This document shows, one piece after another, positions 1 through 6,208 of a DNA stretch of 12,459 bases; the stretch's first letter is position 1, and every line of letters begins with the position of its first letter. The notes under the pieces are model-generated. The model had not been told where the DNA came from. It saw nothing but the letters and a program-made list of their open reading frames with translations, and made no database searches. A program made the position numbers and the translations under genes. This DNA is from Candidatus Omnitrophota bacterium (GTDB lineage Bacteria > Omnitrophota > Gorgyraeia > Gygaellales > Profunditerraquicolaceae), in assembly GCA_028714595.1 (NCBI GenBank), contig JAQTMD010000029.1, positions 1-12,459 of the forward strand, given 5' to 3'.

Positions 1-1
1 G

Positions 2-91
2 ATCATCAGGGAGCTGGAAAAGACCTGCCCGGAGCTCAAGACCAATATCTTCAACAGCGTCACCCGCATCAAGAAGGATTATCTGCTTTAA
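2..91 (+). CDS. C-terminal end of an unidentified protein (partial)
   Basis: The reading frame is open from the window edge for 29 codons and stops at TAA 89-91. Nearly every codon ends in G or C, as in the genes downstream, which favours this frame over the other two open ones. The tail is charged (many Lys and Glu, ending KKDYLL) with no membrane segment. I do not recognise the family from so short a piece. The promoter for the next operon overlaps its stop codon, so it probably belongs to a separate upstream transcription unit. Confidence 0.6.
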   Translation: MIRELEKTCPELKTNIFNSVTRIKKDYLL

Positions 92-115
92 CAAGCGCGG
101 TTTCAATGGTATAAT
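88..115 (+). promoter_or_regulatory. Predicted sigma70 promoter with extended -10, upstream of rmuC operon
   Basis: A TTAACA -35 box (88-93, 5 of 6 consensus bases) is followed after 16 bases by a perfect TATAAT -10 box (110-115). The -10 is preceded by TG at 107-108, giving an extended -10. The -35 overlaps the stop codon of the preceding gene. Transcription would begin near 121-123, which places the REP-like repeat 129-206 inside the 5' leader of the operon. This is a consensus match only. Confidence 0.65.
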
Positions 116-128
116 AATCAAGTACTTT

Positions 129-206
129 AGGGACAGTCCCCTTTCCGGGGCGCAAGATCTGTTGCAGGGCGGGGACAGTCCCTGTCGACAGGGACTGTCC
201 CTACGA
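129..206 (+). repeat. REP-like repeat, copy 1 (three GGGACAGTCCC-type palindromes)
   Basis: The 78-base element contains GGGACAGTCCC units at 130-140 and 172-182, and the inverted unit GGGACTGTCCC at 191-201. Each unit is a 5-bp palindrome around one central base. A second copy of identical length lies at 11158-11235 and matches at roughly 64 of 78 positions by eye; most differences fall in the middle and between the last two units. No transposase is present here. REP elements mobilised in trans by a Y1 (RAYT) transposase are the closest known analogue; that assignment is inference. It occupies the presumed leader of the rmuC operon. Confidence 0.75.
172..201. repeat. Perfect 30-bp palindrome within REP-like copy 1
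   Basis: Bases 172-201 equal their own reverse complement: GGGACAGTCCCTGT, then the centre CG, then the matching right arm. The centre is a GTCGAC hexamer at 184-189. It arises where two repeat units face each other. It could extrude a cruciform, form a strong RNA hairpin about 40 bases before the rmuC start, or bind a dimeric protein. Confidence 0.85.
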
Positions 207-238
207 GCTCAACGAGCTACGAGTTCAAGGGAAAGAGA

Positions 239-1171
239 ATGATAGCAGTCATAGCCGCTAGTTTATTCCTCGTTCTTTCCGCCATCCTCATCATTGCGGT
301 CCTGAAACTGTCCGCGCAGCTCGGCCAGCGGCTGGACAGCATGAACCAGTGCCTGCAGAGCGCCAATTCCTCGATCTCGCAGAGCCTGGGCAATGCCACC
401 AGCATCTTCGGCAGCGTGCAAAAGGCGCTGGGCAGCCTCCAGGAATCCAACCGTCAGATCATCGACATCTCCAAGGACATCGCCAGCCTCCAGGAGCTTT
501 TGCGCGCGCCAAAACTTCGGGGCCAGATCGGCGAGACCATGCTCGAGAACCTCCTGGACCAGGTCCTGCCCAAGGGCCATTTCCGCACCCAGCACCGCTT
601 TAAGACCGGCGAGGCAGTGGATGCGGTGATCGTGCTCGGCGAGCGGCTGGTGCCGGTGGACGCCAAGTTCAGCCTGGAGAATTTCGTGAAGATGGCAGAG
701 ACCACGGACGAGGCCCAGAAGCAGACGTTTCGCAAAAAGTTCGCCCAGGACATCAAGAACCGCGTGGACGAGATTGCCTCCAAATACATCCTTCCCGCCG
801 AGAACACCTATGATTTCGCCCTGATGTACATCCCGGCGGAAAACGTCTATTACGAAGTGACCATCAACGAGGACCTGTTCTCCTACTGCATCCAGCGCCA
901 CGTCATCCCGGTCTCACCGAACACCTTCTACGCCTATCTGCAGGTCATCTGCCTGGGCCTGAAAGGCTTTAAGATCGAAGAGAACGCCAAGCAGATCCTC
1001 AAGAACCTGAGCATGCTTTCCATCGAGATGCAGAAGTTCCGCGAAGACTTCGAGCTGGTGGGCAAGCACATCCAGAACGCCAATACCAAGTACGAAGACA
1101 GCCAGCGCAGGCTCGACCGGTTTTCCGACAAGCTGGTCTCCATCCAGGACAAAAAGCAGATAGAGCCTTAA
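239..1171 (+). CDS. rmuC: DNA recombination protein RmuC
   Basis: This 310-residue protein belongs to the RmuC family, which limits recombination at inverted repeats and carries a PD-(D/E)XK nuclease-like fold. An N-terminal membrane segment (about residues 2-22) is followed by a Gln/Ser-rich coiled-coil stretch (25-90). The RmuC domain then begins with GQIGETMLENLL (95-106). The VPVDAKFSLENF block (138-149) supplies the D-x-K typical of the nuclease fold, and YIPAENVYYE (197-206) is another family hallmark. It is shorter than E. coli RmuC (about 475 residues), mostly through a reduced coiled coil. The start has a purine-rich AAGGGAAAGAG just upstream. It is first in a six-gene operon and sits directly after a palindromic repeat, a suggestive but unproven link to its role. 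Confidence 0.92.
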   Translation: MIAVIAASLFLVLSAILIIAVLKLSAQLGQRLDSMNQCLQSANSSISQSLGNATSIFGSVQKALGSLQESNRQIIDISKDIASLQELLRAPKLRGQIGETMLENLLDQVLPKGHFRTQHRFKTGEAVDAVIVLGERLVPVDAKFSLENFVKMAETTDEAQKQTFRKKFAQDIKNRVDEIASKYILPAENTYDFALMYIPAENVYYEVTINEDLFSYCIQRHVIPVSPNTFYAYLQVICLGLKGFKIEENAKQILKNLSMLSIEMQKFREDFELVGKHIQNANTKYEDSQRRLDRFSDKLVSIQDKKQIEP

Positions 1172-1187
1172 ACCTTAGGGGGGTGCC

Positions 1188-1487
1188 ATGGAAACGCGAA
1201 GGAGGAACCATCCGGGTGTGGCGGCAGTGCTGTCGTTTTTTTTCAACGGGCTGGGGCAGCTCTATAACGGCGAAATCCTCAAGGCCCTGCTGATCATGGC
1301 GCTTTCGCTGGCCTGCCTCCTGGTGGTCGTAATCAGCGCAGTGCTCGTCGGGTTTTGCGTGCTCAACAACATGCTCTTTTCGGCGCTCCTGGCAAAAGGC
1401 GTCGTCGTCTTTGTCCTGTCAACGGCCGCCGTCGCAGTCCTGGCCGTGTACAGCATCATTGACGCGTACCATGCCGCTTCCCAATGA
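1188..1487 (+). CDS. Small TM2-like membrane protein
   Basis: This 99-residue membrane protein resembles the TM2 domain family. A basic N-terminus (METRRRNHPG) leads into a first hydrophobic segment carrying GLGQLYNGE (21-29), the hallmark turn of TM2-like proteins. Two more hydrophobic stretches follow (about 34-58 and 64-90), ending YSIIDAYHAA. The last segment with an Asp-Ala-Tyr ending is also usual for such proteins. An AGGGGGG ribosome binding site lies just before the ATG. The gene starts 16 bases after rmuC and overlaps the next gene by ATGA. The biochemical role of this family is unknown, and nothing here defines it further. Confidence 0.75.
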   Translation: METRRRNHPGVAAVLSFFFNGLGQLYNGEILKALLIMALSLACLLVVVISAVLVGFCVLNNMLFSALLAKGVVVFVLSTAAVAVLAVYSIIDAYHAASQ

Positions 1488-1729
1488 AGATTATCGAGGT
1501 CAGGGTAGCCCCGAAGTCAAGCCGGATCAAAGTGGAGCAGGCAGCACAGGGCTTAAAAGTCCACCTGACCCGGCCGGCTCAGGACAACCAGGCCAATGAA
1601 CAGCTGGTCGAGGTCCTGGCAGAATACTTCAAGGTAAAGAAATACCAGGTGGAGATCATCGCAGGCCCGGCGAGCAGGAACAAGGTAGTCCGTATTCATG
1701 ATGCCGCTTCATCAAGCCGAAAGCAGTAA
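1484..1729 (+). CDS. DUF167 / YggU (UPF0235) family protein
   Basis: This 81-residue protein matches the DUF167 family, small alpha/beta proteins of unknown function. Visible family features are VRVAPKSSR near the N-terminus (7-15), the conserved PAQDNQANEQLVEVLAEYF block (31-49, where the family has a P..G.AN..L pattern), and the C-terminal strand IIAGPASRNKVVRI (58-71) corresponding to the G..SR.K.V.I motif. The Gly usually found in the first block is replaced by Asn here. The start overlaps the stop of the membrane protein gene (ATGA), indicating translational coupling. The coding end overlaps pgeF by 32 bases. Confidence 0.88.
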   Translation: MKIIEVRVAPKSSRIKVEQAAQGLKVHLTRPAQDNQANEQLVEVLAEYFKVKKYQVEIIAGPASRNKVVRIHDAASSSRKQ

Positions 1730-2456
1730 GACTCTTTCCGTATTCGAGCGTATCCCCGACGCGAACATCGCGGCCGCATACTCAAACCGCGCTCACGGGA
1801 ATATGTCGCTTTCCCACGGCGATACCGGGGGCTCGCTGACGCAGCGCGCGAATTTCCTGCGGGGGCTGGGCATCGACCATCGCCGGCTCGTCTGCGCTCG
1901 GCAGGTCCACGGCGACCGGGTGTACCGGGTCATGGGTATTGAGGCCGGCAGGGGAGCGCTCGATGTCGAATCCGCGATACCGGCGTGCGACGCCCTGATC
2001 ACCGATGAGCGGGCGGTGCCGCTTGCCGTTTTTACCGCAGACTGCCTCCCCATATTCCTCTACGACCCGATCACGCACAGCGCAGGGCTGGTCCATGCCG
2101 GCTGGCGCAGCACCGCAGGCAGGATAGCGTTCAAGACCGTCAGGCGCATGCAGGATGAATTCGGTTCCCGGCCTGCCAGGTTGCACGCCTGCTTTGGCCC
2201 GGCGATCAGGCAGTGCTGTTATGAGGTGAGCCGGGAGTTTGCGGAAATATTTCCCGGCCGGACGCGCGAAGAAAACGGAAAACTCTTTTTCGACCTTGTC
2301 GGCGCCAACCGCAGCCAGCTGGAGCGCGCAGGGCTTGCGCCGGAGCGCATCGCAGACAGCGGGATCTGCACAGCCTGTTGCCCGGACGAATATTTTTCGT
2401 ACCGCAAAGACGGGCAGGCGTGCGGCAGGATGATGTCAGTGGTGATGTTGAGATGA
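1698..2456 (+). CDS. pgeF: Peptidoglycan editing factor / multicopper-like purine nucleoside phosphorylase (YfiH family)
   Basis: This 252-residue protein is a YfiH/PgeF (DUF152, Cu-oxidase_4) family member. Members have been described as purine nucleoside phosphorylases or adenosine deaminases. E. coli PgeF is linked to removing wrongly incorporated serine from peptidoglycan precursors. The metal and active-site motifs are all present: QVHGD (69-73, His71), TADCLP (113-118, Cys116), HAGWR (133-137, His133), GPAIRQCCYEV (167-177) and CTACC...FSYR (224-236). Length is normal. Two ATGs occur in tandem at 1698 and 1701; either may be used, both inside the end of the DUF167 gene, a pairing common in bacteria. 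The stop overlaps the rhomboid start (ATGA). Confidence 0.92.
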   Translation: MMPLHQAESSKTLSVFERIPDANIAAAYSNRAHGNMSLSHGDTGGSLTQRANFLRGLGIDHRRLVCARQVHGDRVYRVMGIEAGRGALDVESAIPACDALITDERAVPLAVFTADCLPIFLYDPITHSAGLVHAGWRSTAGRIAFKTVRRMQDEFGSRPARLHACFGPAIRQCCYEVSREFAEIFPGRTREENGKLFFDLVGANRSQLERAGLAPERIADSGICTACCPDEYFSYRKDGQACGRMMSVVMLR

Positions 2457-3118
2457 TCCCTCTCCGTGACGAAAACCCGACCAGGACAGTCCCGTTTGTG
2501 ACCATAGCGATCATCGCCGTCAATGCGCTGGTCTTTGCGTACGAGCTCTCGCTCGGTGAGGGGCTCAAGGACGCGATCAATGCTTTCGGCGTCATCCCGT
2601 ACGATATCGCGCATCTGCGTAATTACCGGACGCTGCTCACGTCGCTGTTTTTCCACGGCAGCATCATGCATATCGCCGGCAACATGCTCTACCTCTGGAT
2701 CTTCGGCAATAACATCGAGGACCGGCTGGGCCACGTCAGGTTCCTCTTTTTTTATCTGCTCTGCGGGCTCGCGGCCGCCTTCGGCCATGTCGTTGTATCG
2801 CCCGGCTCTCACGTACCCACCATCGGCGCCAGCGGCGCGATCTCGGGCGTGCTGGGGGCGTATCTGCTCTTGTACCCGCGGGCGAGGATAGTGACGCTGG
2901 TCCCGCTTTTTTACTTCATACGGGTGGTGAGGATCGAGGCCAAGTGGTTTTTGTTGATCTGGATAGGGCTGCAGGTCTTGAACGGCTCCATGCAGTTTGC
3001 CATGGAGCAAAGCGCCGGCAGCCAGGGCGGGGTAGCGTGGTTCGCGCACATTGCCGGATTTTTTGCCGGCATTATGCTGCTCAAGCTGTTTGAGTTCGGC
3101 AGGAAAGACTATGGTTAA
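2453..3118 (+). CDS. Rhomboid family intramembrane serine protease
   Basis: This 221-residue integral membrane protein cleaves substrates within the bilayer. HIAGN (73-77) gives the oxyanion-side His and Asn. GASGAISG (125-132) carries the nucleophile Ser127, and the His of AHIAG (His199) completes the Ser-His dyad. About six hydrophobic segments can be traced, starting near residues 13-31, with an FFHGSIMH approach to the second. The start is placed at ATG 2453, which overlaps the pgeF stop and begins at the typical MIPLRDENPT rhomboid N-terminus; an in-frame upstream start at 2378 would lie deep in pgeF and adds unrelated residues. The gene overlaps sir2 by 8 bases. The substrate is unknown. 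Confidence 0.93.
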   Translation: MIPLRDENPTRTVPFVTIAIIAVNALVFAYELSLGEGLKDAINAFGVIPYDIAHLRNYRTLLTSLFFHGSIMHIAGNMLYLWIFGNNIEDRLGHVRFLFFYLLCGLAAAFGHVVVSPGSHVPTIGASGAISGVLGAYLLLYPRARIVTLVPLFYFIRVVRIEAKWFLLIWIGLQVLNGSMQFAMEQSAGSQGGVAWFAHIAGFFAGIMLLKLFEFGRKDYG

Positions 3119-3941
3119 GAAAAACGAAAGAGCTCTTGACCCGGCGTTTGAGAAAGTGGGCAGGGTCCTGTCCAAAGGCCGCGTGGCCTGCCTGACCGGC
3201 GCAGGGATTTCCTGCGAGTCGGGAATACCGGCGTTCCGCGGAAAAGGCGGATTGTGGGAGACGTATAGTCCGGAGGTCTACGGCAACACGCCGGGGCTTG
3301 TTTCGCTGCTGCACCGGGACCCGGGGAAGTTCGTGAATTTTATCAGGGAATTTTACGCGGTGTTCCTGGACGCGCGGCCGAACCCCGCGCACCTCGCCCT
3401 GTCGTACCTGGAAAAGGCAGGGCTCGTTGACACGGTGATCACCCAGAACATCGACGACCTGCACCAGCAGTCAGGGGTGCGCAGCGTGATAGAACTGCAC
3501 GGCAATGCCCTGCGCATCCGCTGCCAGGGATGTTCGGAAACGCTGAAGCTGGAAAAAGACCGCGTCAGAGAGATGCTCAAGCTCTTTGAGCGCAAGAAGA
3601 CCTCGTCGCAGCAGCTCCTGCGGGTGATGAGCCGCTACTGCCCGCGCTGCCCGAAATGCGGGGCGAGGTTCAGGATAGATATCGTGCTCTTCGGCGAGAT
3701 GCTGCCTGAAGACGCCATGCGCAGGGCGTACCAGGCGATCGATTCCTGCAAGACGCTCCTGGTGGTGGGCAGTTCGCTGGTGATGTACCCTGCGGCGTCG
3801 CTACCGCAGTACGCCAAAGACAAAGGCGCGACGCTGGTCGAGATAAACCGGGAGCCGTCGGCAATGTCGGCCCTGTGCGATCACGCGATATACGGCGAGG
3901 CAGGCAAGGTCCTGCCGGAGCTGGTGAAACTTTTGGCTTGA
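3111..3941 (+). CDS. Sirtuin (NAD-dependent protein deacylase, Sir2 family)
   Basis: This 276-residue protein removes acyl groups from lysine using NAD+, releasing nicotinamide and O-acyl-ADP-ribose. The NAD site is seen in GAGISCESGIPAFRG (30-44), TQNIDDLHQQSG (111-122) and GSSLVMYPAA (220-229). The catalytic His is in ELHG (His130). Zinc ligands are CQGC (138-141) and a Cys pair of CPRCPKCG, most likely Cys180 and Cys183 with Cys177 extra. A charged insert of about 35 residues (142-176) separates the Cys pairs. The usual P/TDFRG reads AFRG, and the FGE motif is intact (194-196). ATG 3111 is chosen because the preceding in-frame ORF lies in rhomboid. It is the last gene of the operon, followed by a hairpin. 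Confidence 0.93.
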   Translation: MVKKNERALDPAFEKVGRVLSKGRVACLTGAGISCESGIPAFRGKGGLWETYSPEVYGNTPGLVSLLHRDPGKFVNFIREFYAVFLDARPNPAHLALSYLEKAGLVDTVITQNIDDLHQQSGVRSVIELHGNALRIRCQGCSETLKLEKDRVREMLKLFERKKTSSQQLLRVMSRYCPRCPKCGARFRIDIVLFGEMLPEDAMRRAYQAIDSCKTLLVVGSSLVMYPAASLPQYAKDKGATLVEINREPSAMSALCDHAIYGEAGKVLPELVKLLA

Positions 3942-3945
3942 GTGT

Positions 3946-4032
3946 CGGTTTTTAAGGGAGCCTTGTCTTGATGGGGTCTGCGCGCACCGTTGGTGGTGTG
4001 CTCGACCCCATCAAGCCATCCCTTAAAAACCG
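3946..4032. repeat. 87-base nested inverted repeat after sir2
   Basis: Three nested stems can be drawn. The outer stem is 14 bp and perfect (3946-3959 with 4019-4032). The middle stem is 12 bp and perfect (3967-3978 with 4004-4015). The inner stem is 7 bp with one G-T pair (3982-3988 with 3995-4001) closing a six-base loop. Internal loops are 7 and 3 bases. It starts 4 bases after the sirtuin stop. The run of T lies in the left arm and there is no T tract after the right arm, so it is not a canonical intrinsic terminator. A MITE-like element or an mRNA 3' stability structure is possible; I see no target-site duplication. Confidence 0.8.
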
Positions 4033-4195
4033 GCCGCGAGAATCAACATTTCACCATCTTGTCAGTTGATTTTGCGGGCGATGGCGTGAGCAGGCGGCAA
4101 AAAATTCCAGCACGCGGAAAACCCTGAGCGTTCGCAAGACAGGACCCGCTCAAACTGAAGGATACGCAGAAGCTGTGGATTTAACCGTTAAAGGC
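4033..4195. other. Non-coding stretch between sir2 and the flavodoxin-family gene, weak stems only
   Basis: No convincing ORF is present. Two small stems can be drawn: AATCAAC 4041-4047 with GTTGATT 4065-4071, and TGAGCG 4125-4130 with CGCTCA 4147-4152. I checked for common riboswitch signatures (TPP, fluoride, c-di-GMP, cobalamin) and found no convincing match. I could not find a consensus -35/-10 pair, so the promoter for the next operon is unidentified. Confidence 0.5.
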
Positions 4196-4247
4196 AACCC
4201 CGGGGGAATTACCGATTATTACCCGGGCGGGTAATGCCCCCGGGGTT
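4196..4247 (+). promoter_or_regulatory. GC-rich hairpin directly upstream of flavodoxin-gene RBS
   Basis: AACCCCGGGGG (4196-4206) pairs perfectly with CCCCCGGGGTT (4237-4247). Inside it, GGTAAT (4230-4235) can pair with ATTACC (4208-4213). Alternatively GGGTAAT (4229-4235) can pair with ATTACCC (4218-4224), so two mutually exclusive inner stems exist. The hairpin ends 7 bases before the AGGAGG ribosome binding site. The core sequence is shared with the hairpin at 10473-10509. Confidence 0.7.
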
Positions 4248-4254
4248 TAACTCC

Positions 4255-4260
4255 AGGAGG
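4255..4260 (+). promoter_or_regulatory. Strong Shine-Dalgarno for the flavodoxin-family gene
   Basis: A full AGGAGG lies 5 bases before ATG 4266, the strongest such site in the window. It fixes the start of this gene and marks it as the first gene of a new operon. Confidence 0.85.
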
Positions 4261-4265
4261 AAGGT

Positions 4266-4739
4266 ATGGCGAAAGTCATCGTGATCTATTACTCGCAGAC
4301 GGGGAACACCAAGAAGATGGCGGAGTTGATAGGCGAGGGCGTCAAGAAAGAGGGCGTGGACGTCGCGGTCAAGGACGTCGCGGACGTCAGCGCAAAGGAG
4401 CTGCTGGAGTACGACGGCATCATCGCAGGCTCGCCGACCTACTACGGCACCATGGCCTTCCAGCTCAAGAAGCTTTTCGACGAGTCGGTCAGGTTCCACG
4501 GCAAGCTGGACGGCAAGGTCGGCGCGGCATTCGCTTCCAGCGCCAACACCGCGGGCGGCAACGAGACCACGGTCCTTGATATCTTGAACGCCATGCTCAT
4601 TCATGGTATGATACTGCAAGGCGATCCCCAGGGAGACCACTACGGCCCGGTCGCGCTCGGCTCGCCTGACGCGCGCGCGACAAAGGAATGCCAGCGCCGC
4701 GGAGCGCGCGTTGCCGCGCTGGTCAAAAAGATCGCCTGA
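4266..4739 (+). CDS. Flavodoxin-family FMN-binding protein (WrbA-like)
   Basis: This 157-residue protein has a flavodoxin-like fold and probably binds FMN as an electron carrier or quinone/NAD(P)H reductase. The phosphate loop SQTGNTKKMA (10-19) follows the first strand. SPTYYGTMA (56-64) is the second FMN loop, and SANTAGGNETT (92-102) the third, as in WrbA and related reductases. The C-terminal stretch GDHYGPVALGSP also matches the WrbA side of the family more than short-chain flavodoxins. At 157 residues it is shorter than E. coli WrbA (198). It leads a ten-gene operon and lies 14 bases before cutA. The physiological partner cannot be told from sequence. Confidence 0.88.
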   Translation: MAKVIVIYYSQTGNTKKMAELIGEGVKKEGVDVAVKDVADVSAKELLEYDGIIAGSPTYYGTMAFQLKKLFDESVRFHGKLDGKVGAAFASSANTAGGNETTVLDILNAMLIHGMILQGDPQGDHYGPVALGSPDARATKECQRRGARVAALVKKIA

Positions 4740-4753
4740 GGTCAGGGAGCCGC

Positions 4754-5065
4754 ATGTACATCGTCGTTTTTATCACTGCCCCCGGGAAAAAACAAGCCAA
4801 ACGCATCGCGCAGGCCTTGCTCAAACGCAAACTGGCGGCGTGCGTGAACATCGTCGATACAGTCGAGTCCCTGTTCTGGTGGAAGGGGAAGATCGACACT
4901 GCCGAAGAAGCGCTGCTGGTGGCAAAGACCCGCAAGCCGAAATTTACCGCGCTGGTCAAGGCAGTGCGCTCGCTGCATAGCTATACCGTGCCTGAAATAA
5001 TCGCCGTGCCTATCGTTGCCGGCAACAAGGAATATCTGGAGTGGATCGATGCATCTGTCAGGTAA
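4754..5065 (+). CDS. cutA: Divalent cation tolerance protein CutA
   Basis: This 103-residue protein is a CutA1 family member, small trimeric proteins resembling PII, linked to copper and other divalent metal tolerance. Family blocks are intact: FITAPGKKQAKRIAQALL (6-23), KLAACVNIV (26-34), SLFWWKGKI (39-47) and HSYTVPEIIAVPI (75-87), followed by YLEWID. The start at 4754 follows AGGGAG 5-10 bases upstream; the longer in-frame ORF beginning at 4688 only covers the end of the flavodoxin gene. The coding end overlaps the next gene by 17 bases. CutA next to DsbD-like genes also occurs in E. coli (cutA-dsbD), which supports a shared context. Confidence 0.95.
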   Translation: MYIVVFITAPGKKQAKRIAQALLKRKLAACVNIVDTVESLFWWKGKIDTAEEALLVAKTRKPKFTALVKAVRSLHSYTVPEIIAVPIVAGNKEYLEWIDASVR

Positions 5066-5723
5066 CTGGCCGGATTACGTGTTCGTCTTTTTCGGGGGCG
5101 TGATGCTGAGTTTTACGCCCTGCGTGTATCCTTTGATCCCGGTCACTGCCGGGTACATCGGCACCAGCGCCAAGGGTTCGCATCTTCGAGGCCTGGGGCA
5201 CAGCTTTGTCTATGTCACCGGCCTTGCCGTTACCTATTCTGCGCTGGGCCTGATCGCCACGCTTACCGGCAGGATGTTCGGCACGATAGCAGCGCATCCG
5301 GCCACGCAGGCAATCGTGGGCGCGGTCTTTGTCCTGTTTGGCCTGTCCATGTTCAAGGTCCTGGACGTGTACTTCCCCCGGGTCAAGCTTTTGACCCGGA
5401 TCAAGGTGACCGGGCTTTTCTCGATATTCCTGCTGGGCGCGGTCTCCGGGCTGGTGGCGTCGCCCTGCGTGGCTCCGGCATTAGGGGCGATACTGGTATA
5501 CCTGGCCACGACCCGCAATATTTTCTACGGCACCACGCTGCTCTTGGTCTTTGCTTACGGCATGGGCCTGACGCTCATTTTGGTGGGGACGCTGGGCACA
5601 GTGTTACTGCATTTGCCCCGCTCGGGAAAGTGGATGATGTACGTGGAGCGGACAGCAGCGACGATCCTGGTGGTCATCGGCGTTTATTTTATCGGCGCCA
5701 GCATAGGGAGAATGATACGATGA
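5049..5723 (+). CDS. DsbD/CcdA-type transmembrane thiol-disulfide electron carrier
   Basis: This 224-residue membrane protein moves reducing equivalents from cytoplasmic thioredoxin to the outside. It corresponds to the transmembrane domain of DsbD alone. The two redox cysteines lie in FTPCVYPLIPVTAGYIG (22-38, Cys25) and SGLVASPCVAPALGAIL (133-149, Cys140); the first motif and the SPC context are closer to DsbD than to short CcdA. About six to eight hydrophobic stretches are visible. It lacks the periplasmic alpha and gamma domains of full DsbD. The start chosen, ATG 5049, overlaps cutA by 17 bases; the upstream in-frame ATG 5016 is deeper in cutA. The stop overlaps the thioredoxin gene (ATGA), so the two products probably work together. 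Confidence 0.9.
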   Translation: MHLSGNWPDYVFVFFGGVMLSFTPCVYPLIPVTAGYIGTSAKGSHLRGLGHSFVYVTGLAVTYSALGLIATLTGRMFGTIAAHPATQAIVGAVFVLFGLSMFKVLDVYFPRVKLLTRIKVTGLFSIFLLGAVSGLVASPCVAPALGAILVYLATTRNIFYGTTLLLVFAYGMGLTLILVGTLGTVLLHLPRSGKWMMYVERTAATILVVIGVYFIGASIGRMIR

Positions 5724-6208
5724 AAAATCGATTACTCGCAGCGCTTGTCATAGGAGCATGGTGCATGGTCGCGACCGGGGCAAGCCCTGTGCCGGCCCTG
5801 AAGCAGCAGGTCGCGCCGGATTTCAAGACCGCTGACCTGGAGCAGAACACAATACGGCTTTCCGGTTTCAGGGACAAGAAGCCGGTGGTGCTGTTCTTCT
5901 GGACGACCTGGTGCCCGTACTGCCTCAGGGACCTCAAGAAGATGAACACTGATATCACGACGTACCGACAGGAAGGCATCGAGGTCATGGCCATCAACGT
6001 GGGTGAGGCGGCGTCAAAGGCCGCGCGGCTGGTGAAGAACTACAGCCTGACGTACCCCGTGTTCCTCGACGAAGACTCTGCCATAGCCGACCTTTACGAC
6101 GTGATGGGCGTGCCGGCGTACGTGTTGATAGATAAAAAAGGAGTTATACGCTCGACGGCCAACCGTTTTCCGCACGACGAGGCCCTGGAGCTGGCAAAAG
6201 AGCGATGA
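5720..6208 (+). CDS. Exported TlpA/ResA-like thioredoxin
   Basis: This 162-residue protein is a thiol-disulfide oxidoreductase of the TlpA/AhpC-TSA type. An N-terminal signal peptide or anchor (MKNRLLAALVIGAWCMVATGA) is followed by APDF (32-35). The active site is TTWCPYC (62-68), and the cis-proline lies in GVPAYVLID (130-138). Cys15 inside the signal does not form a good lipobox. The start ATG 5720 overlaps the stop of the DsbD-like gene and gives a clean signal peptide; the earlier in-frame start 5630 adds unrelated residues. It likely receives electrons from the DsbD-like carrier and reduces exported disulfides or apocytochromes. The stop overlaps pncB (ATGA). Confidence 0.9.
   Translation: MKNRLLAALVIGAWCMVATGASPVPALKQQVAPDFKTADLEQNTIRLSGFRDKKPVVLFFWTTWCPYCLRDLKKMNTDITTYRQEGIEVMAINVGEAASKAARLVKNYSLTYPVFLDEDSAIADLYDVMGVPAYVLIDKKGVIRSTANRFPHDEALELAKER

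Noticed and set aside
129..206. CRISPR array
   Set aside because: Units are short palindromes with unequal spacing and only three per copy, with no spacers of uniform length and no cas genes.
263..901. Reverse-strand ORF of 212 codons opposite rmuC
   Set aside because: The + strand RmuC motifs are clear. The reverse frame is a composition artefact.
2219..3175. Reverse-strand ORF of 318 codons across pgeF, rhomboid and sir2
   Set aside because: It is a shadow of three overlapping recognised genes, with highly charged low-complexity content and no family match.
3946..4032. Intrinsic terminator after sir2
   Set aside because: There is no T tract after the right arm; the T run lies in the left arm. 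It is recorded as a nested repeat instead.
4033..4195. Possible riboswitch in the leader of the flavodoxin-family gene
   Set aside because: Fragments such as GGGCGATGG recall the fluoride motif, but the matching CGCC arm is missing. No TPP, c-di-GMP or cobalamin core could be built.
4688..4753. Extended N-terminus of CutA
   Set aside because: These codons lie inside the end of the flavodoxin-family gene, and the CutA domain starts precisely at ATG 4754 behind a ribosome binding site.
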